Source: a virus
Reading direction: 5' to 3' (one strand)
Virus record (IMG/VR): IMGVR_UViG_3300042560_001323
Coordinates: 124,001 to 188,000 of that record
Length of the DNA: 64,000 bases
Position numbers and translations under genes: made by a program. Of the stretch, positions 38,233-46,661 are shown one piece after another (within the stretch, counting starts at the first letter, position 1; each line of letters opens with the position of its first letter). Below the pieces are notes generated by a model. It saw nothing but the letters and a program-made list of their open reading frames with translations. It did not search any database and was not told where the DNA came from.

Positions 38233-39639
38233 TCACATCAAATTTTGGACGCGAACCCGGCGGTAGTAACGATTAGAGTTAATCAGTAGTCTACCTAGAC
38301 CTTGGTTAGTACCCTCGGCAAATGGGTTAGCAACTAGACCGTAGCGCGTCTTAAAGCCGATCCTCGGGACAAAATTATCCTGACCAACGGCGCGAACCAT
38401 TTGGAGAGGCACATATGGAGCATAAAAAATTCCTGCGTCGTAAGGAGAAGTACCCTTATAACCAACCACATAATACTGGTTGGAATCTACGTTAGCAGAA
38501 TAAGGGTCAATATAAACGCGGAACTTACCCATTAGAACACCAGCAAAAGTATTACCGGTATCATCAACGTTAAGGTTAGCGTTTAGGGCAGGAGTGTAAT
38601 CAAGTACACCAGCCATAGTTAGCGCAGAGGCTACGTCGGCTGAGCACATAATCACGTTACCCTTCCCACGACGAGTACGCTGAGCGATAGCGTTAGCATC
38701 ACGCTCAATCTGGAATAGAAGACCTTTGAACTTCTCAACGGACCAACGGCCATTTGAGTCAACATCAAGGTCAAAAATACCTTGCGTAGCAACGTTAGTT
38801 GCAGCACCCTGTTCAGCCACCTTATAGATGGTGCGGATTACTTCGCGGTTGATTTCAGATAGAATCTCAGTAGAGAGAATATTAGCAAGTTCGGCTTCGG
38901 CACTTAGACCGTGAATAGCCTTAAGGTCTTGAGCAAGTTCAAGAGTGTATTCAGCCTTTAGAGCGCGGCTCTTGGCTTCTACTAGAACTTTCTCAATAGA
39001 GAAGCTCATCTCGTTGAATTGGTCACCGGTGGCATAGCCTAGGGCTTCTGCATCACCAGTTCGCATAGCTTGACCGGTCTGATATGCGAGTGAAGAAGCA
39101 GTACCAACAGGGTTAAGTAGACCAGGGTTAGAACCACTGTTACGATTGTTGGTAGTACCCATACCAACGTTACCATCGGTGAAACCGGCATTAACGTTGA
39201 AGCCGCTATCTTGGCCAGAGAAGGTGGTGTCTACTTCATCAAAGAAGGTTTCAGCACCGCGCTGGTCAGTATAACGTGAGCGCATTGCAAAGATTAGTCC
39301 GGTAGGACCAGTCAGAGGTTGTACGCCAGCGAGGTCATAGGCAACCAGATTAGGCATTGATCGACGAATCAGTGAGATTAGTACAGGGTCAAAACCGGCA
39401 ACTGGGCCGCCAGCAGAGGCGCTGCCGCTGAAACCGCCACTAGTACCGGCAGCATTGCCAATAGTGGGGGCTTCAAATAGCATACCACGAGAAAAGTCTT
39501 GCTCTTCGCGGAGGTAGCGTTCTTGGTTTTCTAGCAGTTGAGCGGTTACATTTCTGCGGTGAGAATCCTTGATTGGATCAAGGCCATCATAGTTGAGAAG
39601 GGGTGACCACTTTTCCTGCAATTGTTCGTTTAGAAACAT
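38233..39639 (-). CDS. 23: Major capsid protein gp23
   Basis: A 468-residue HK97-fold capsid protein. The N-terminal arm (LLENQERYLREE) ends at about residue 56 in the gp21 cleavage site L-F-E followed by A (GMLFEAPTIGN). Family blocks include FDPVLISLIRRSMPNLVAYDLAGVQPLTGPTGLIFAMRSRY, AEYTLELAQDLKAIHGLSAEAELANIL and NVIMCSADVASAL. The end reads YGLVANPF. An AAAGG site precedes the ATG. The gene is followed by a strong terminator. Confidence 0.98.
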   Translation of the reverse strand: MFLNEQLQEKWSPLLNYDGLDPIKDSHRRNVTAQLLENQERYLREEQDFSRGMLFEAPTIGNAAGTSGGFSGSASAGGPVAGFDPVLISLIRRSMPNLVAYDLAGVQPLTGPTGLIFAMRSRYTDQRGAETFFDEVDTTFSGQDSGFNVNAGFTDGNVGMGTTNNRNSGSNPGLLNPVGTASSLAYQTGQAMRTGDAEALGYATGDQFNEMSFSIEKVLVEAKSRALKAEYTLELAQDLKAIHGLSAEAELANILSTEILSEINREVIRTIYKVAEQGAATNVATQGIFDLDVDSNGRWSVEKFKGLLFQIERDANAIAQRTRRGKGNVIMCSADVASALTMAGVLDYTPALNANLNVDDTGNTFAGVLMGKFRVYIDPYSANVDSNQYYVVGYKGTSPYDAGIFYAPYVPLQMVRAVGQDNFVPRIGFKTRYGLVANPFAEGTNQGLGRLLINSNRYYRRVRVQNLM

Positions 39640-39682
39640 TTGCTTTTACCTTTTGTAGTTTTGAATTTGATTAATGTTAAAA

Positions 39683-40828
39683 TCAGTTTTTGCGGAACAT
39701 ATCAGCCGCTCTGAGATATTGTGACATTGAATCTGAGACTGACTCAGGTGAATAGTCATAACCTTCAGAAAGGGTTTCAGTTACCACATGCTGGGATACT
39801 CTACGAGTGGGAAAATAAGATTCCCTTAGAGTTTCCAACTTACCTCTATAAGTTTGCTCACCTTCAAACTCAACACTTTCAGCAAGTGTGGCGAGCTTCT
39901 CTTTCTGAGTGGCCGCTAGACCTTCAGATACTTCATCAAGGATTCTATCCGCAACCGACTCGGAGAGTCTTTGGTTTAGGCGGATATTCTTCTCAATTTG
40001 CTCGTTGAGTTTTTCTTCCATTTCATCTAGTTTTTCTACCATGCCTTCCAGCACATCATACTTTTCTTCAGGCATTTGCACATAATGTTGTTCACAAAGT
40101 CCCTTAAGACCTTCCAGGAAGGACTCGGTAACCTTAACTTTAATACCAGTCTCAACTTGGAGACGGTTTTCTTCTAGCCACTCTTCGGCTACATACTCTA
40201 GATAAGCATCTACACGCTCTTCTAGTTCTTCTTTGATCGTTTCTACTTCTTCAAGAAGTGCCTGCTCGTATTGGACTTCCAGGGCTTCCTTAAGTTGAGC
40301 AGCGCGGGTTTTAAGAGCGGCTTCAAAGATGGTGCGAGCTTTTTCTTGGAACTCTTCAGAAAGTTCTTCGCCTTCCATAAGGGCGTTTACGTCCTCATCA
40401 ACGTTGAACTCTTCTTCATAGACTTCCTCTTCTTCGTCATCTTCATCGTCTTCTAGGTCTTCATCTTCGTCTTCATTTTCCTCTATGTCTTCGTCTTCTA
40501 GAAGTTCTTCATCTTCGTCATCTAGTGATTCCTTAACTGCACCGGATGCAAGATGAGGAGTAGGTTCAGCAGGCTTTGCTCCACGAGTAACTACATCGCT
40601 GACTTTAGAAATACGACCAGCTGGGTCTTTAAACTTTGCCGAATCGTCGTCGTTTTTATAGTTTTCTGGGGTGGGACCACCTAAATCTTCCCAACCTGCG
40701 GTTTGTCCATCTGGAATACCAGTGGTTAGTTTGGGCATAGGTTCAGCAGGCTTTGCTCCACTGTTTACTGCAGTTCTTGACTGAGGATTCTTTGCGTCCA
40801 TTTCTTGTAGATTCTTACCACGAGGCAT
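39683..40828 (-). CDS. 22: Prohead core scaffold gp22
   Basis: A 381-residue scaffold. The N-terminal linker carries two copies of a GAKPAEPxPxL motif (about 24 and 84), followed by a strongly acidic run of Glu and Asp (about 110-150) and then long coiled coils. The C-terminus (YSPESVSDSMSQYLRAADMFRKN) is typical of cyanophage gp22. It is degraded by gp21 during maturation. A late -10 motif and AGGAG precede the ATG. Confidence 0.93.
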   Translation of the reverse strand: MPRGKNLQEMDAKNPQSRTAVNSGAKPAEPMPKLTTGIPDGQTAGWEDLGGPTPENYKNDDDSAKFKDPAGRISKVSDVVTRGAKPAEPTPHLASGAVKESLDDEDEELLEDEDIEENEDEDEDLEDDEDDEEEEVYEEEFNVDEDVNALMEGEELSEEFQEKARTIFEAALKTRAAQLKEALEVQYEQALLEEVETIKEELEERVDAYLEYVAEEWLEENRLQVETGIKVKVTESFLEGLKGLCEQHYVQMPEEKYDVLEGMVEKLDEMEEKLNEQIEKNIRLNQRLSESVADRILDEVSEGLAATQKEKLATLAESVEFEGEQTYRGKLETLRESYFPTRRVSQHVVTETLSEGYDYSPESVSDSMSQYLRAADMFRKN

Positions 40829-40873
40829 TTTAATCTCTCCTTTTGAAACCTTGTAATTTGTTTATTCTATACT

Positions 40874-40880
40874 TATTTAG
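40874..40880 (-). promoter_or_regulatory. Late promoter -10 motif (CTAAATA) for gp22-gp23
   Basis: ACTAAATAAGTATAG on the minus strand, about 46 bases upstream of the gp22 ATG. It is followed by an AGGAG ribosome site. Confidence 0.6.
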
Positions 40881-40903
40881 TAAAGTAATGCTTTTCAGCC
40901 CAC

Positions 40904-41551
40904 TCAAATACTATTTAGAAAACTATTAAATAGCTCTAGTTTTTTCTCTTCAAGTTGACGAGATTCTACTAGTTTGTTAATATTTTTCCTGGTATCTTCA
41001 ATAAGCCATTCATTTTTAGTCACATCGTAATACCATTCTCTACCTTCCATAATACCTTCTACAAATGCAGAAGTACAAGAAGGATCGTGAACAATATCTG
41101 CAACAGTTGAGAACATTAGATCGTCTCCTACAATATTTACACCCTCATTGGTTGCTCTTAATGAACCTACCGCTCTTGAAGAAACACCAAAAACGACGCC
41201 TTCTTCGTGAAGGTTTTTTACAATATTACCCATTGGGGTATTAGTGATAGACGCTCTACCATAAAAATCGTTTCCCTTTCTCGTGATAGATTCAATGATA
41301 TGGGACACTCTATCATAGTTAATAGTTGGGGTTGCACTATGACCAAGTTCACCCACTGCTCGTCTTTTATTAACAAAGTTCTCAATATAAAAATTTACGG
41401 CATTATTGAGAACTTGAAAGGGATAAACTCTACCATTTCTATTTTTATTTTCCGCTTGACAAAATACTCCTTCAATATAAAGTTTTTTCTTACCGTTTAC
41501 ACTTTCGGTGAGCATTTTCACATTTTGAGCTTCTTCCGTAAAAAGTTTCAT
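40904..41551 (-). CDS. 21: Prohead maturation protease gp21
   Basis: A 215-residue serine protease (U9/S77 family) that cleaves gp22, gp23 and internal proteins after L/I-x-E. The fold blocks YIEGVFCQAENKNRNGRVYP, AVGELGH (catalytic His) and GVSSRAVGS (catalytic Ser) are visible, followed by VADIVHDPSC. Its presence supports the reading of MKTFxxFLxE termini elsewhere in the window as cleavage peptides. A late motif lies about 24 bases upstream. Confidence 0.95.
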   Translation of the reverse strand: MKLFTEEAQNVKMLTESVNGKKKLYIEGVFCQAENKNRNGRVYPFQVLNNAVNFYIENFVNKRRAVGELGHSATPTINYDRVSHIIESITRKGNDFYGRASITNTPMGNIVKNLHEEGVVFGVSSRAVGSLRATNEGVNIVGDDLMFSTVADIVHDPSCTSAFVEGIMEGREWYYDVTKNEWLIEDTRKNINKLVESRQLEEKKLELFNSFLNSI

Positions 41552-41574
41552 TAATTGTTCTTACTAGTATGAAT

Positions 41575-41581
41575 TATTTAG
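41575..41581 (-). promoter_or_regulatory. Late promoter -10 motif (CTAAATA) for gp21
   Basis: CTAAATAATTC on the minus strand, about 24 bases before the gp21 ATG at 41551. Confidence 0.5.
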
Positions 41582-41584
41582 TTT

Positions 41585-41938
41585 TCAACAATGTTTGAAT
41601 TTAAAAAACTTATAAATTCTTACTATTTCTAATGCACAATAACAAATGTATGCCTTATAGAGTTCAATTTTATCTAATTCAATGGAGTTTTTAAAAAAAT
41701 TTTTATTTCCATCTAAAAAACTATATTTACCTAAATCCGCCATTTCCCATTCATAATCGTGAATGATGCTAGAATATGTAATATCATTTGGTTGTAGAAA
41801 CCACCAAAAAGACCTCGGAACGCTTCCAAGGTCTGATTCGTAACCACAAGGAATTACTAAACCTTTGCTTATTTGCCAATCTTTTAACAAACGAACCTTA
41901 TTATTTGGCAATATTTGAAAGACTGGCAGTTCTGACAT
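41585..41938 (-). CDS. DUF1353-like protein
   Basis: A 117-residue protein with the DUF1353 layout: a beta pair (NNKVRLLKDWQISKGLVIPCGYESDLGSVPRSFWWFLQ) and a SIIHDYEWEMADLG helix, followed by a helical C-terminus (LYKAYICYCALEIVRIYK). The family is common in phages and prophages next to tail or lysis genes, with unknown activity. It overlaps the previous gene's stop by one base. Confidence 0.75.
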   Translation of the reverse strand: MSELPVFQILPNNKVRLLKDWQISKGLVIPCGYESDLGSVPRSFWWFLQPNDITYSSIIHDYEWEMADLGKYSFLDGNKNFFKNSIELDKIELYKAYICYCALEIVRIYKFFKFKHC

Positions 41939-42561
41939 TAATCTGGTCTAGGTAAATAATCTGCAATAATACTAATAAACTCCTGTGGGAGATGACAACC
42001 TATTGCGAGACCGACTGTATCTTCTACTACGCTAGGATAAACTTCAACATAACGCATCAGTTCTCTCCAAATAAGTCTAAAACTACCAAAATCGCCTATT
42101 TTAGTCATATAAAATGATGCAGGAAATGCCGATGCAACCAAAGGATTTATTTGCGCGGCATTAACAAGCAGATTAATAATAGCAGTATTTCTTAAAACAA
42201 CCTTCTCAAAAAGTTCCCATTTAGGTTCTGGAATTGGAGGAGGTTCGGGGGCAGGAGGGGTCCGTAGTGACTGTAAATATGCAATTTCATCTTCATCCAT
42301 ATCAATGATATGGAACTCGAGTTCTACTCTATCCCAAATATACTTTTGAATTTCTGAGTCATAATCAAAGGGTTGAGTTGGATCTTCAGGATTTTTAGCA
42401 ACCGGATATATATAAGGCCCCGTCCACCCCAGATCATTAATCTGACTTGTATTCAGATTTTTCATATCAGTGCGAACTGAACCGTCAGCAAATTTCCAAT
42501 AATCTGGAAGACCTTGCGGGAAATCGCCATCAGGAGGGCTATAAAGTTGGTTATTTTGCAT
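41938..42561 (-). CDS. Cyanophage-type virion-associated protein, possible fibre-assembly type
   Basis: A 207-residue protein starting MQNNQLYSPPDGDFPQGLPD. The N-terminal half resembles tail-fibre-assembly-type domains (GWTGPYIYP ... YDSEIQKYIWDRVELEFHIID). A Pro-rich linker (PPAPEPPPIPEP) leads to a helical C-terminal domain that may bind another protein. A late motif lies about 24 bases upstream. The function is uncertain. Confidence 0.6.
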   Translation of the reverse strand: MQNNQLYSPPDGDFPQGLPDYWKFADGSVRTDMKNLNTSQINDLGWTGPYIYPVAKNPEDPTQPFDYDSEIQKYIWDRVELEFHIIDMDEDEIAYLQSLRTPPAPEPPPIPEPKWELFEKVVLRNTAIINLLVNAAQINPLVASAFPASFYMTKIGDFGSFRLIWRELMRYVEVYPSVVEDTVGLAIGCHLPQEFISIIADYLPRPD

Positions 42562-42584
42562 ATTAATTTATTTCTTTATGTGAC

Positions 42585-42591
42585 TATTTAG
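42585..42591 (-). promoter_or_regulatory. Late promoter -10 motif (CTAAATA)
   Basis: CTAAATAGTC on the minus strand, about 24 bases before the ATG at 42561. Confidence 0.5.
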
Positions 42592-42594
42592 CAA

Positions 42595-43575
42595 TTAAGA
42601 ATAGCATAACCCCTTACCGGTTTTTTGTGGAACAAAAGTCTCTAGAGATTTCTTTGTATTTTTCTCTATTCTTTCAATAATTTCATTGCAGGCAGTTTTA
42701 ATTTCTTCTTCTGTAAACTTAACTCTTGGTTCATTCAGACGAGTTGCCAGTTGTGAATCCATTCCACAGATTCTCATTGGAGAAGGATAGAAAGGCACAT
42801 CTCTTTCAATCATATGAAACACATCAGGATAAGAAATGTTAACTTTATGAGTTCCGGTAACAAAGACTGATGCATCTTGATTAACTGCTCTTGCAATATG
42901 CTGACCACAACTATCACAACCAATAAAGTAATCCGCTGCCTTAATGACCCCTGCCCATTCTCTTAGATTTGGGTCTGGCAATGGAATGAATGTCTTACCA
43001 TCATAGAAATCTTTTTCTCCCATAAAGATGATGTTATAATCTTTTGAAAGAATTGATACAATCTGCTCAAATGACTTATCGGAAAGTGAGCGATAAGTCG
43101 GGTCAAAGACACCCATCGGGCATCTATTGGCGCTTCTACCGTAAGGTTGAATCACAATTGTTTTTGACTTCTTCTGTTGCTCTTTTGCCTGAAATACAAC
43201 CTGATGTCCCTTCACAATCTCCAAATCAGATAGATTCAGAGTCAGTTCTGGGAGGTCTGAATGGTCGGTTGTATTATTAATTTCTTGGTCAAATGCTTCT
43301 ACCAGAGAGATTTCCTGACGGTAGTATGCAGGAATTTTATATGGTTCTGGAGTAATAATATTTGTTGCATTCCAGAAATAATTTTGAAAGGTTCCCTTTG
43401 TCTCTGGATTAAAAGTTCTCGTTTGTAGTTCTGGAATACCCCAGGTCATAAAGTCCCAACCGTTAATCATTACATACCATTCTTCGCTTTGGTGAAGTTG
43501 ATGATATTTTAGTAAGGCAGGAATTGATGTGATTGCTCTTCCTAATCCACCGTCAATGTTGATGATTGTGCTCAT
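42595..43575 (-). CDS. GT9-like glycosyltransferase (heptosyltransferase family)
   Basis: A 326-residue protein with an N-terminal INIDGGLGRAITSIPALLKYHQ, like the nucleotide-sugar heptosyltransferase start. The C-terminal Rossmann domain has TIVIQPYGRSANR, YNIIFMGEKDF and ADYFIGCDSCGQHIARAV, the GT9 D-S-x-x-x-H-x-A region. It would transfer a sugar to an unknown acceptor. It is coupled to the carbamoyltransferase by ATGA, so both may act on the same glycan or nucleoside. Confidence 0.78.
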   Translation of the reverse strand: MSTIINIDGGLGRAITSIPALLKYHQLHQSEEWYVMINGWDFMTWGIPELQTRTFNPETKGTFQNYFWNATNIITPEPYKIPAYYRQEISLVEAFDQEINNTTDHSDLPELTLNLSDLEIVKGHQVVFQAKEQQKKSKTIVIQPYGRSANRCPMGVFDPTYRSLSDKSFEQIVSILSKDYNIIFMGEKDFYDGKTFIPLPDPNLREWAGVIKAADYFIGCDSCGQHIARAVNQDASVFVTGTHKVNISYPDVFHMIERDVPFYPSPMRICGMDSQLATRLNEPRVKFTEEEIKTACNEIIERIEKNTKKSLETFVPQKTGKGLCYS

Positions 43576-45290
43576 TGATATTGAACTCCAAGTGATTTTT
43601 TAATTTTTTGCTTTTGAACGATATAGTTTCCAATTACGAGATAGTCAATATCTAGATTTAAAAATGACTCAACAGCGTGTTTTGGTGATTCAACAATAGG
43701 TTCACCATTATCATTGAATGATGTATTTAGAACGACTGGAATACCCGTTTTTTCTTTAAGTTTTTGAAGTAAAAGAGTTGTTTGGGGATGAAGTTCTTGA
43801 TTGACGGTTTGAATCCTACAAGTATAATCAACGTGTGTAATTGCCGGAATGATATGCGCCTTGTCTTCTTTTACTGTTAGTGAATACAACATATAAGGAG
43901 ACTTATAATCTTCATAGAAGTATTCATTGAGATGTTCCTCTAGAATAATACCAGCAAAGGGTCTCCAATATTCTCTGTGCTTCACTCTTGAATTGAGAAT
44001 GTCTTTGTTTTCTTTTCGGGTTGGACTCATTAAGATAGAACGAGAACCCAGTGCTCTTGGGCCAAATTCAGAACGATTTTGAAACCAGGCGATGATTTTG
44101 TTTTGTGCAATATAATCAGCAGTTAAAGAACAAAGTTCTTCAAAGTCCTCATACTTCGTGTATGTGACTTTATGTTGTGGCAGTTCTTTTTCTATCTCCT
44201 CATTAGAGTAGATTTTTCCTAGAAGTGCAATGTTTTCTGGAAGTTCAATGGTCTCTTTATTTTGAAATGCCCCAAAAAGAGCAGCACCATAATGAAGTCC
44301 GGTATCATTCGGGCAAGACGGAACGTGTATATTTTGCACGAGTTGATTATTACGAATTGCACTATTTCCTAGAACATTCAAAAATGACCCACCGGCAAGA
44401 CATAAATTATCATCAAGATAAGATTTAGTCTTGAGTTCACCGATATAATCAACAAGAGCAGTTTCAAAGTTTTTTTGAAGAATATATGCTTGCTCGTCTG
44501 CCGTTTTTAAAATTGAATGCGACTTGGAATCAAATACAACATAAGGAACCTCATTGTAATGAAGGTCTGATGAAAGTTGATATTCTTTATACTCTTCTTT
44601 GTATGGAAGATTTCCATAGGCGGAAAGACCCATTATCTTGCCGTCCCAACTTTCTCTGTATTTCTCATTAAAAGCATCAATATGATTTCTGACTTTCTTG
44701 CAGTAGATTTTATGTGCTGCAGTATGATAATAAGAACCAAAGTTATTGGTTCCTGGTATTCCATTGAAGAATCGGAAGATTCCTTTTTCTTTGTTGAAGT
44801 AACCAATTGAGTTGGTTTCTGCTGCTAGAGAATCTTCTTGATTATAAGAATAGATTACCGAACCCGCACCATCTAGTGTGATGAATGTTCCTTCATTAAA
44901 ATCAGATGAAAACACTGATGAGGCAGCATGACTCAAATGATGAGAAATGATTTTGAAGGTGGCATTAGGAAACAGTGATTTTATTTTTTCCTCAATGATT
45001 CCGTCTTTGAGTTGACGATAAAAGTATTCCAGGCACATTGATGGAATACAAATCAGATTAACATCCTCTGCCGTGATATTGCCATCTTGAAGGCAGTAAT
45101 CAATAGAGTTGATGGGGAAGTTGCCATCATGTTTGATGCGCGTTAAACGCTCTTCAGAGATGCTACAGATGTGTTTCCCATTGATTAAAAGCGTTGCCCC
45201 AGCATCGTGAACCCACGTTAGATTTTGATGGTCGTCATATGATTGGTTTGCATCCCAATCAAAGGCACCATAAAGACCAAGAATATTCAT
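43572..45290 (-). CDS. Carbamoyltransferase (NodU/CmcH family)
   Basis: A 572-residue two-domain enzyme that carbamoylates hydroxyls of sugars or antibiotics using carbamoyl phosphate and ATP. The N-terminal Kae1-like domain has WVHDAGATLLINGK, ISEERLTRIKHDG and ISHHLSHAASSVF. The C-terminal domain has FQNRSEFGPRALGSRSIL and HREYWRPFAGIILEEH. NTSFNDNGEPIVESPKHAVESF lies near the end. It sits in a three-gene cassette with a glycosyltransferase and an oxygenase, as found in cyanophages. Confidence 0.9.
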   Translation of the reverse strand: MNILGLYGAFDWDANQSYDDHQNLTWVHDAGATLLINGKHICSISEERLTRIKHDGNFPINSIDYCLQDGNITAEDVNLICIPSMCLEYFYRQLKDGIIEEKIKSLFPNATFKIISHHLSHAASSVFSSDFNEGTFITLDGAGSVIYSYNQEDSLAAETNSIGYFNKEKGIFRFFNGIPGTNNFGSYYHTAAHKIYCKKVRNHIDAFNEKYRESWDGKIMGLSAYGNLPYKEEYKEYQLSSDLHYNEVPYVVFDSKSHSILKTADEQAYILQKNFETALVDYIGELKTKSYLDDNLCLAGGSFLNVLGNSAIRNNQLVQNIHVPSCPNDTGLHYGAALFGAFQNKETIELPENIALLGKIYSNEEIEKELPQHKVTYTKYEDFEELCSLTADYIAQNKIIAWFQNRSEFGPRALGSRSILMSPTRKENKDILNSRVKHREYWRPFAGIILEEHLNEYFYEDYKSPYMLYSLTVKEDKAHIIPAITHVDYTCRIQTVNQELHPQTTLLLQKLKEKTGIPVVLNTSFNDNGEPIVESPKHAVESFLNLDIDYLVIGNYIVQKQKIKKSLGVQYQ

Positions 45291-45898
45291 AGAGTTGGGA
45301 AATTCATCTTTCCTTTTGGAAGAGCAATAAGATTAAAGGATATTGAGATTCGTTCTTCGTCGTGATTATTGGTTTCTACGGAATGTGGAAGGTATGCTGG
45401 CCACATAAGAATATTTCCTTCTTGTGGTTCAATTCTGAGCATATCACCTGTAAATTCATTCTTAGATTGAGTGAGACCACAACCACTCCAAAGGCGATTT
45501 AGACCTGGATTAAAGACTACCAGACGACCACTTTCGGGTGGTGCAGAAAGATAGAAGACGCCAGAGAATGTTTGGTCGTGAATGTGCTCATTATTCATTG
45601 CCTGGCGAGTATTATTAAAGTTTACCCAGGCAGAAGTAAGAAATACATCACACTCAATGAAATTGAGGTCTTCTACTGCCTGAAGAGCCATTGAGCAGAT
45701 AAACTCTAATAGCGGGCGAAGTTCTGGAACTCCTTGAAGTGTATCAGGGGAGTGGTAACCCGCAATATTTGATTTTGCGACGGATGGATTATTTTCTTTG
45801 AAAGCTCTTACTGCTTGGAGAAAGGCTTCTTTTTGCTCATCAAAGTCGGGTAGTTCAGAACTCCAAAAAGGAGTTGAATAAATTGGCAACACTGTCAT
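45287..45898 (-). CDS. 2OG-Fe(II) oxygenase (cyanophage type)
   Basis: A 203-residue dioxygenase starting MTVLPIYSTPFWSSELPDFD. The double-stranded beta-helix has the facial triad in NEHIHDQTFSGVFYLSAP (H-x-D) and LPHSVETNN (distal His). An arginine in ERISISFNL binds 2-oxoglutarate. The family is abundant in cyanophages and proposed to hydroxylate proteins or small molecules. It is coupled to the carbamoyltransferase by ATGA. A late motif lies about 25 bases upstream. Confidence 0.85.
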   Translation of the reverse strand: MTVLPIYSTPFWSSELPDFDEQKEAFLQAVRAFKENNPSVAKSNIAGYHSPDTLQGVPELRPLLEFICSMALQAVEDLNFIECDVFLTSAWVNFNNTRQAMNNEHIHDQTFSGVFYLSAPPESGRLVVFNPGLNRLWSGCGLTQSKNEFTGDMLRIEPQEGNILMWPAYLPHSVETNNHDEERISISFNLIALPKGKMNFPTL

Positions 45899-45922
45899 AA
45901 TATGGATTTTGTAAAGACGTTT

Positions 45923-45929
45923 TATTTAG
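45923..45929 (-). promoter_or_regulatory. Late promoter -10 motif (CTAAATA)
   Basis: CTAAATAAAAC on the minus strand, about 25 bases upstream of the oxygenase ATG at 45898. It probably drives the oxygenase-carbamoyltransferase-glycosyltransferase operon. Confidence 0.55.
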
Positions 45930-46149
45930 GGATGATTATTGAAGTGTCTTTATGTTTAGAGCAAAGCAGCACAATCTAAACAAACATTTTGAATTCTTGT
46001 TCCTAAAGTGAATTTGTATTCTCTAGGAAAATTTTTAACTATTATAAAAACTTTTTGTTTAATTCCGAAATATCTCTGTAGATTTGCAAACTTTCAATCA
46101 TTTTAAAAACTCCAGCAAAATACAAATTTCAAAATTCAAAATTCAAAAT
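45930..46149. other. AT-rich non-coding stretch with AAAATTC direct repeats
   Basis: No convincing gene on either strand. Near 46125-46155 the sequence repeats TTCAAAATTCAAAATTCAAA. It marks the boundary between the tail-fibre operon and the surface-modification cassette. I found no terminator with a T run here. Confidence 0.5.
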
Positions 46150-46647
46150 TCAAAGAAAAACACACCGGACGGAACGCACACAGAATGTGAAGCCCTTGCC
46201 GAAGTTGTTCTGGCTACCATTATTGAACTTGACGCTACTAGCGAGAGACGCAAGGTTCTCGCTAGAACTCCAATAGTCCGCAGACGAAAAAGTATCCCAA
46301 AAGGCGCGATTATTATATGCGGTAAACAATATATTCAGATCCGGTATAAACCAGTCGCAAGGATTAAACCCACAACAAATCAAAGTATTACACACGTTAG
46401 GCCAACTGGAAATGCAACACAGTGAGTTCCCTCCGCCAACAATTAAAGTGTTATTCCAACACCCACTTGCCCATTGGTCGCCTATTTGAGTAGAAGCGGG
46501 AGCAACAATCCACGCTTGTCCACCCGCACGACGATAAACCGCTGAACCGTCGCCCAAAATGGTCCCCAAAGGACAGATACGAGCATAATAATCTGCCGCT
46601 TCTTTAGAACGTAGCCACCAAGATGTTGGTCCGATTGTTACTGACAT
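46150..46647 (-). CDS. Putative tail adhesin with C-type-lectin/DUF1566-like fold
   Basis: A 165-residue protein starting MSVTIGPTSWWLRSKEAADY. It has GGQAWIVAPASTQIGDQW and CGFNPCDWFIPDLNILF. The typical end is RAFWDTFSSADYWSSSENLAS ... FNNGSQNNFGKGFTFCVRSVRCV. The FW-x-S/T-FSS-x-x-YWSSxE and C-VR-x-VR patterns are those of Lcl/DUF1566-type domains used as receptor-binding tips and as hypervariable scaffolds. It follows the long fibre gene with AAGGAG upstream. It is probably displayed at the end of a fibre. Confidence 0.72.
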   Translation of the reverse strand: MSVTIGPTSWWLRSKEAADYYARICPLGTILGDGSAVYRRAGGQAWIVAPASTQIGDQWASGCWNNTLIVGGGNSLCCISSWPNVCNTLICCGFNPCDWFIPDLNILFTAYNNRAFWDTFSSADYWSSSENLASLASSVKFNNGSQNNFGKGFTFCVRSVRCVFL

Positions 46648-46661
46648 AATTGTTATTCTCC

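Noticed and set aside
41458-41490. TTGACAAAATACTCCTTCAATATAAA on the plus strand inside gp21
   Set aside because: The spacing between the -35-like and -10-like elements is only about 14 bases, and it would be antisense to gp21.
46121-46160. CRISPR-like or origin-like iterons in the AAAATTC repeats
   Set aside because: The tract is short, lacks spacers and shows no associated genes; simple AT-rich repetition explains it.
46150-46647. Diversity-generating retroelement
   Set aside because: The lectin-like target fold is present, but no reverse transcriptase or template repeat was found in the window.
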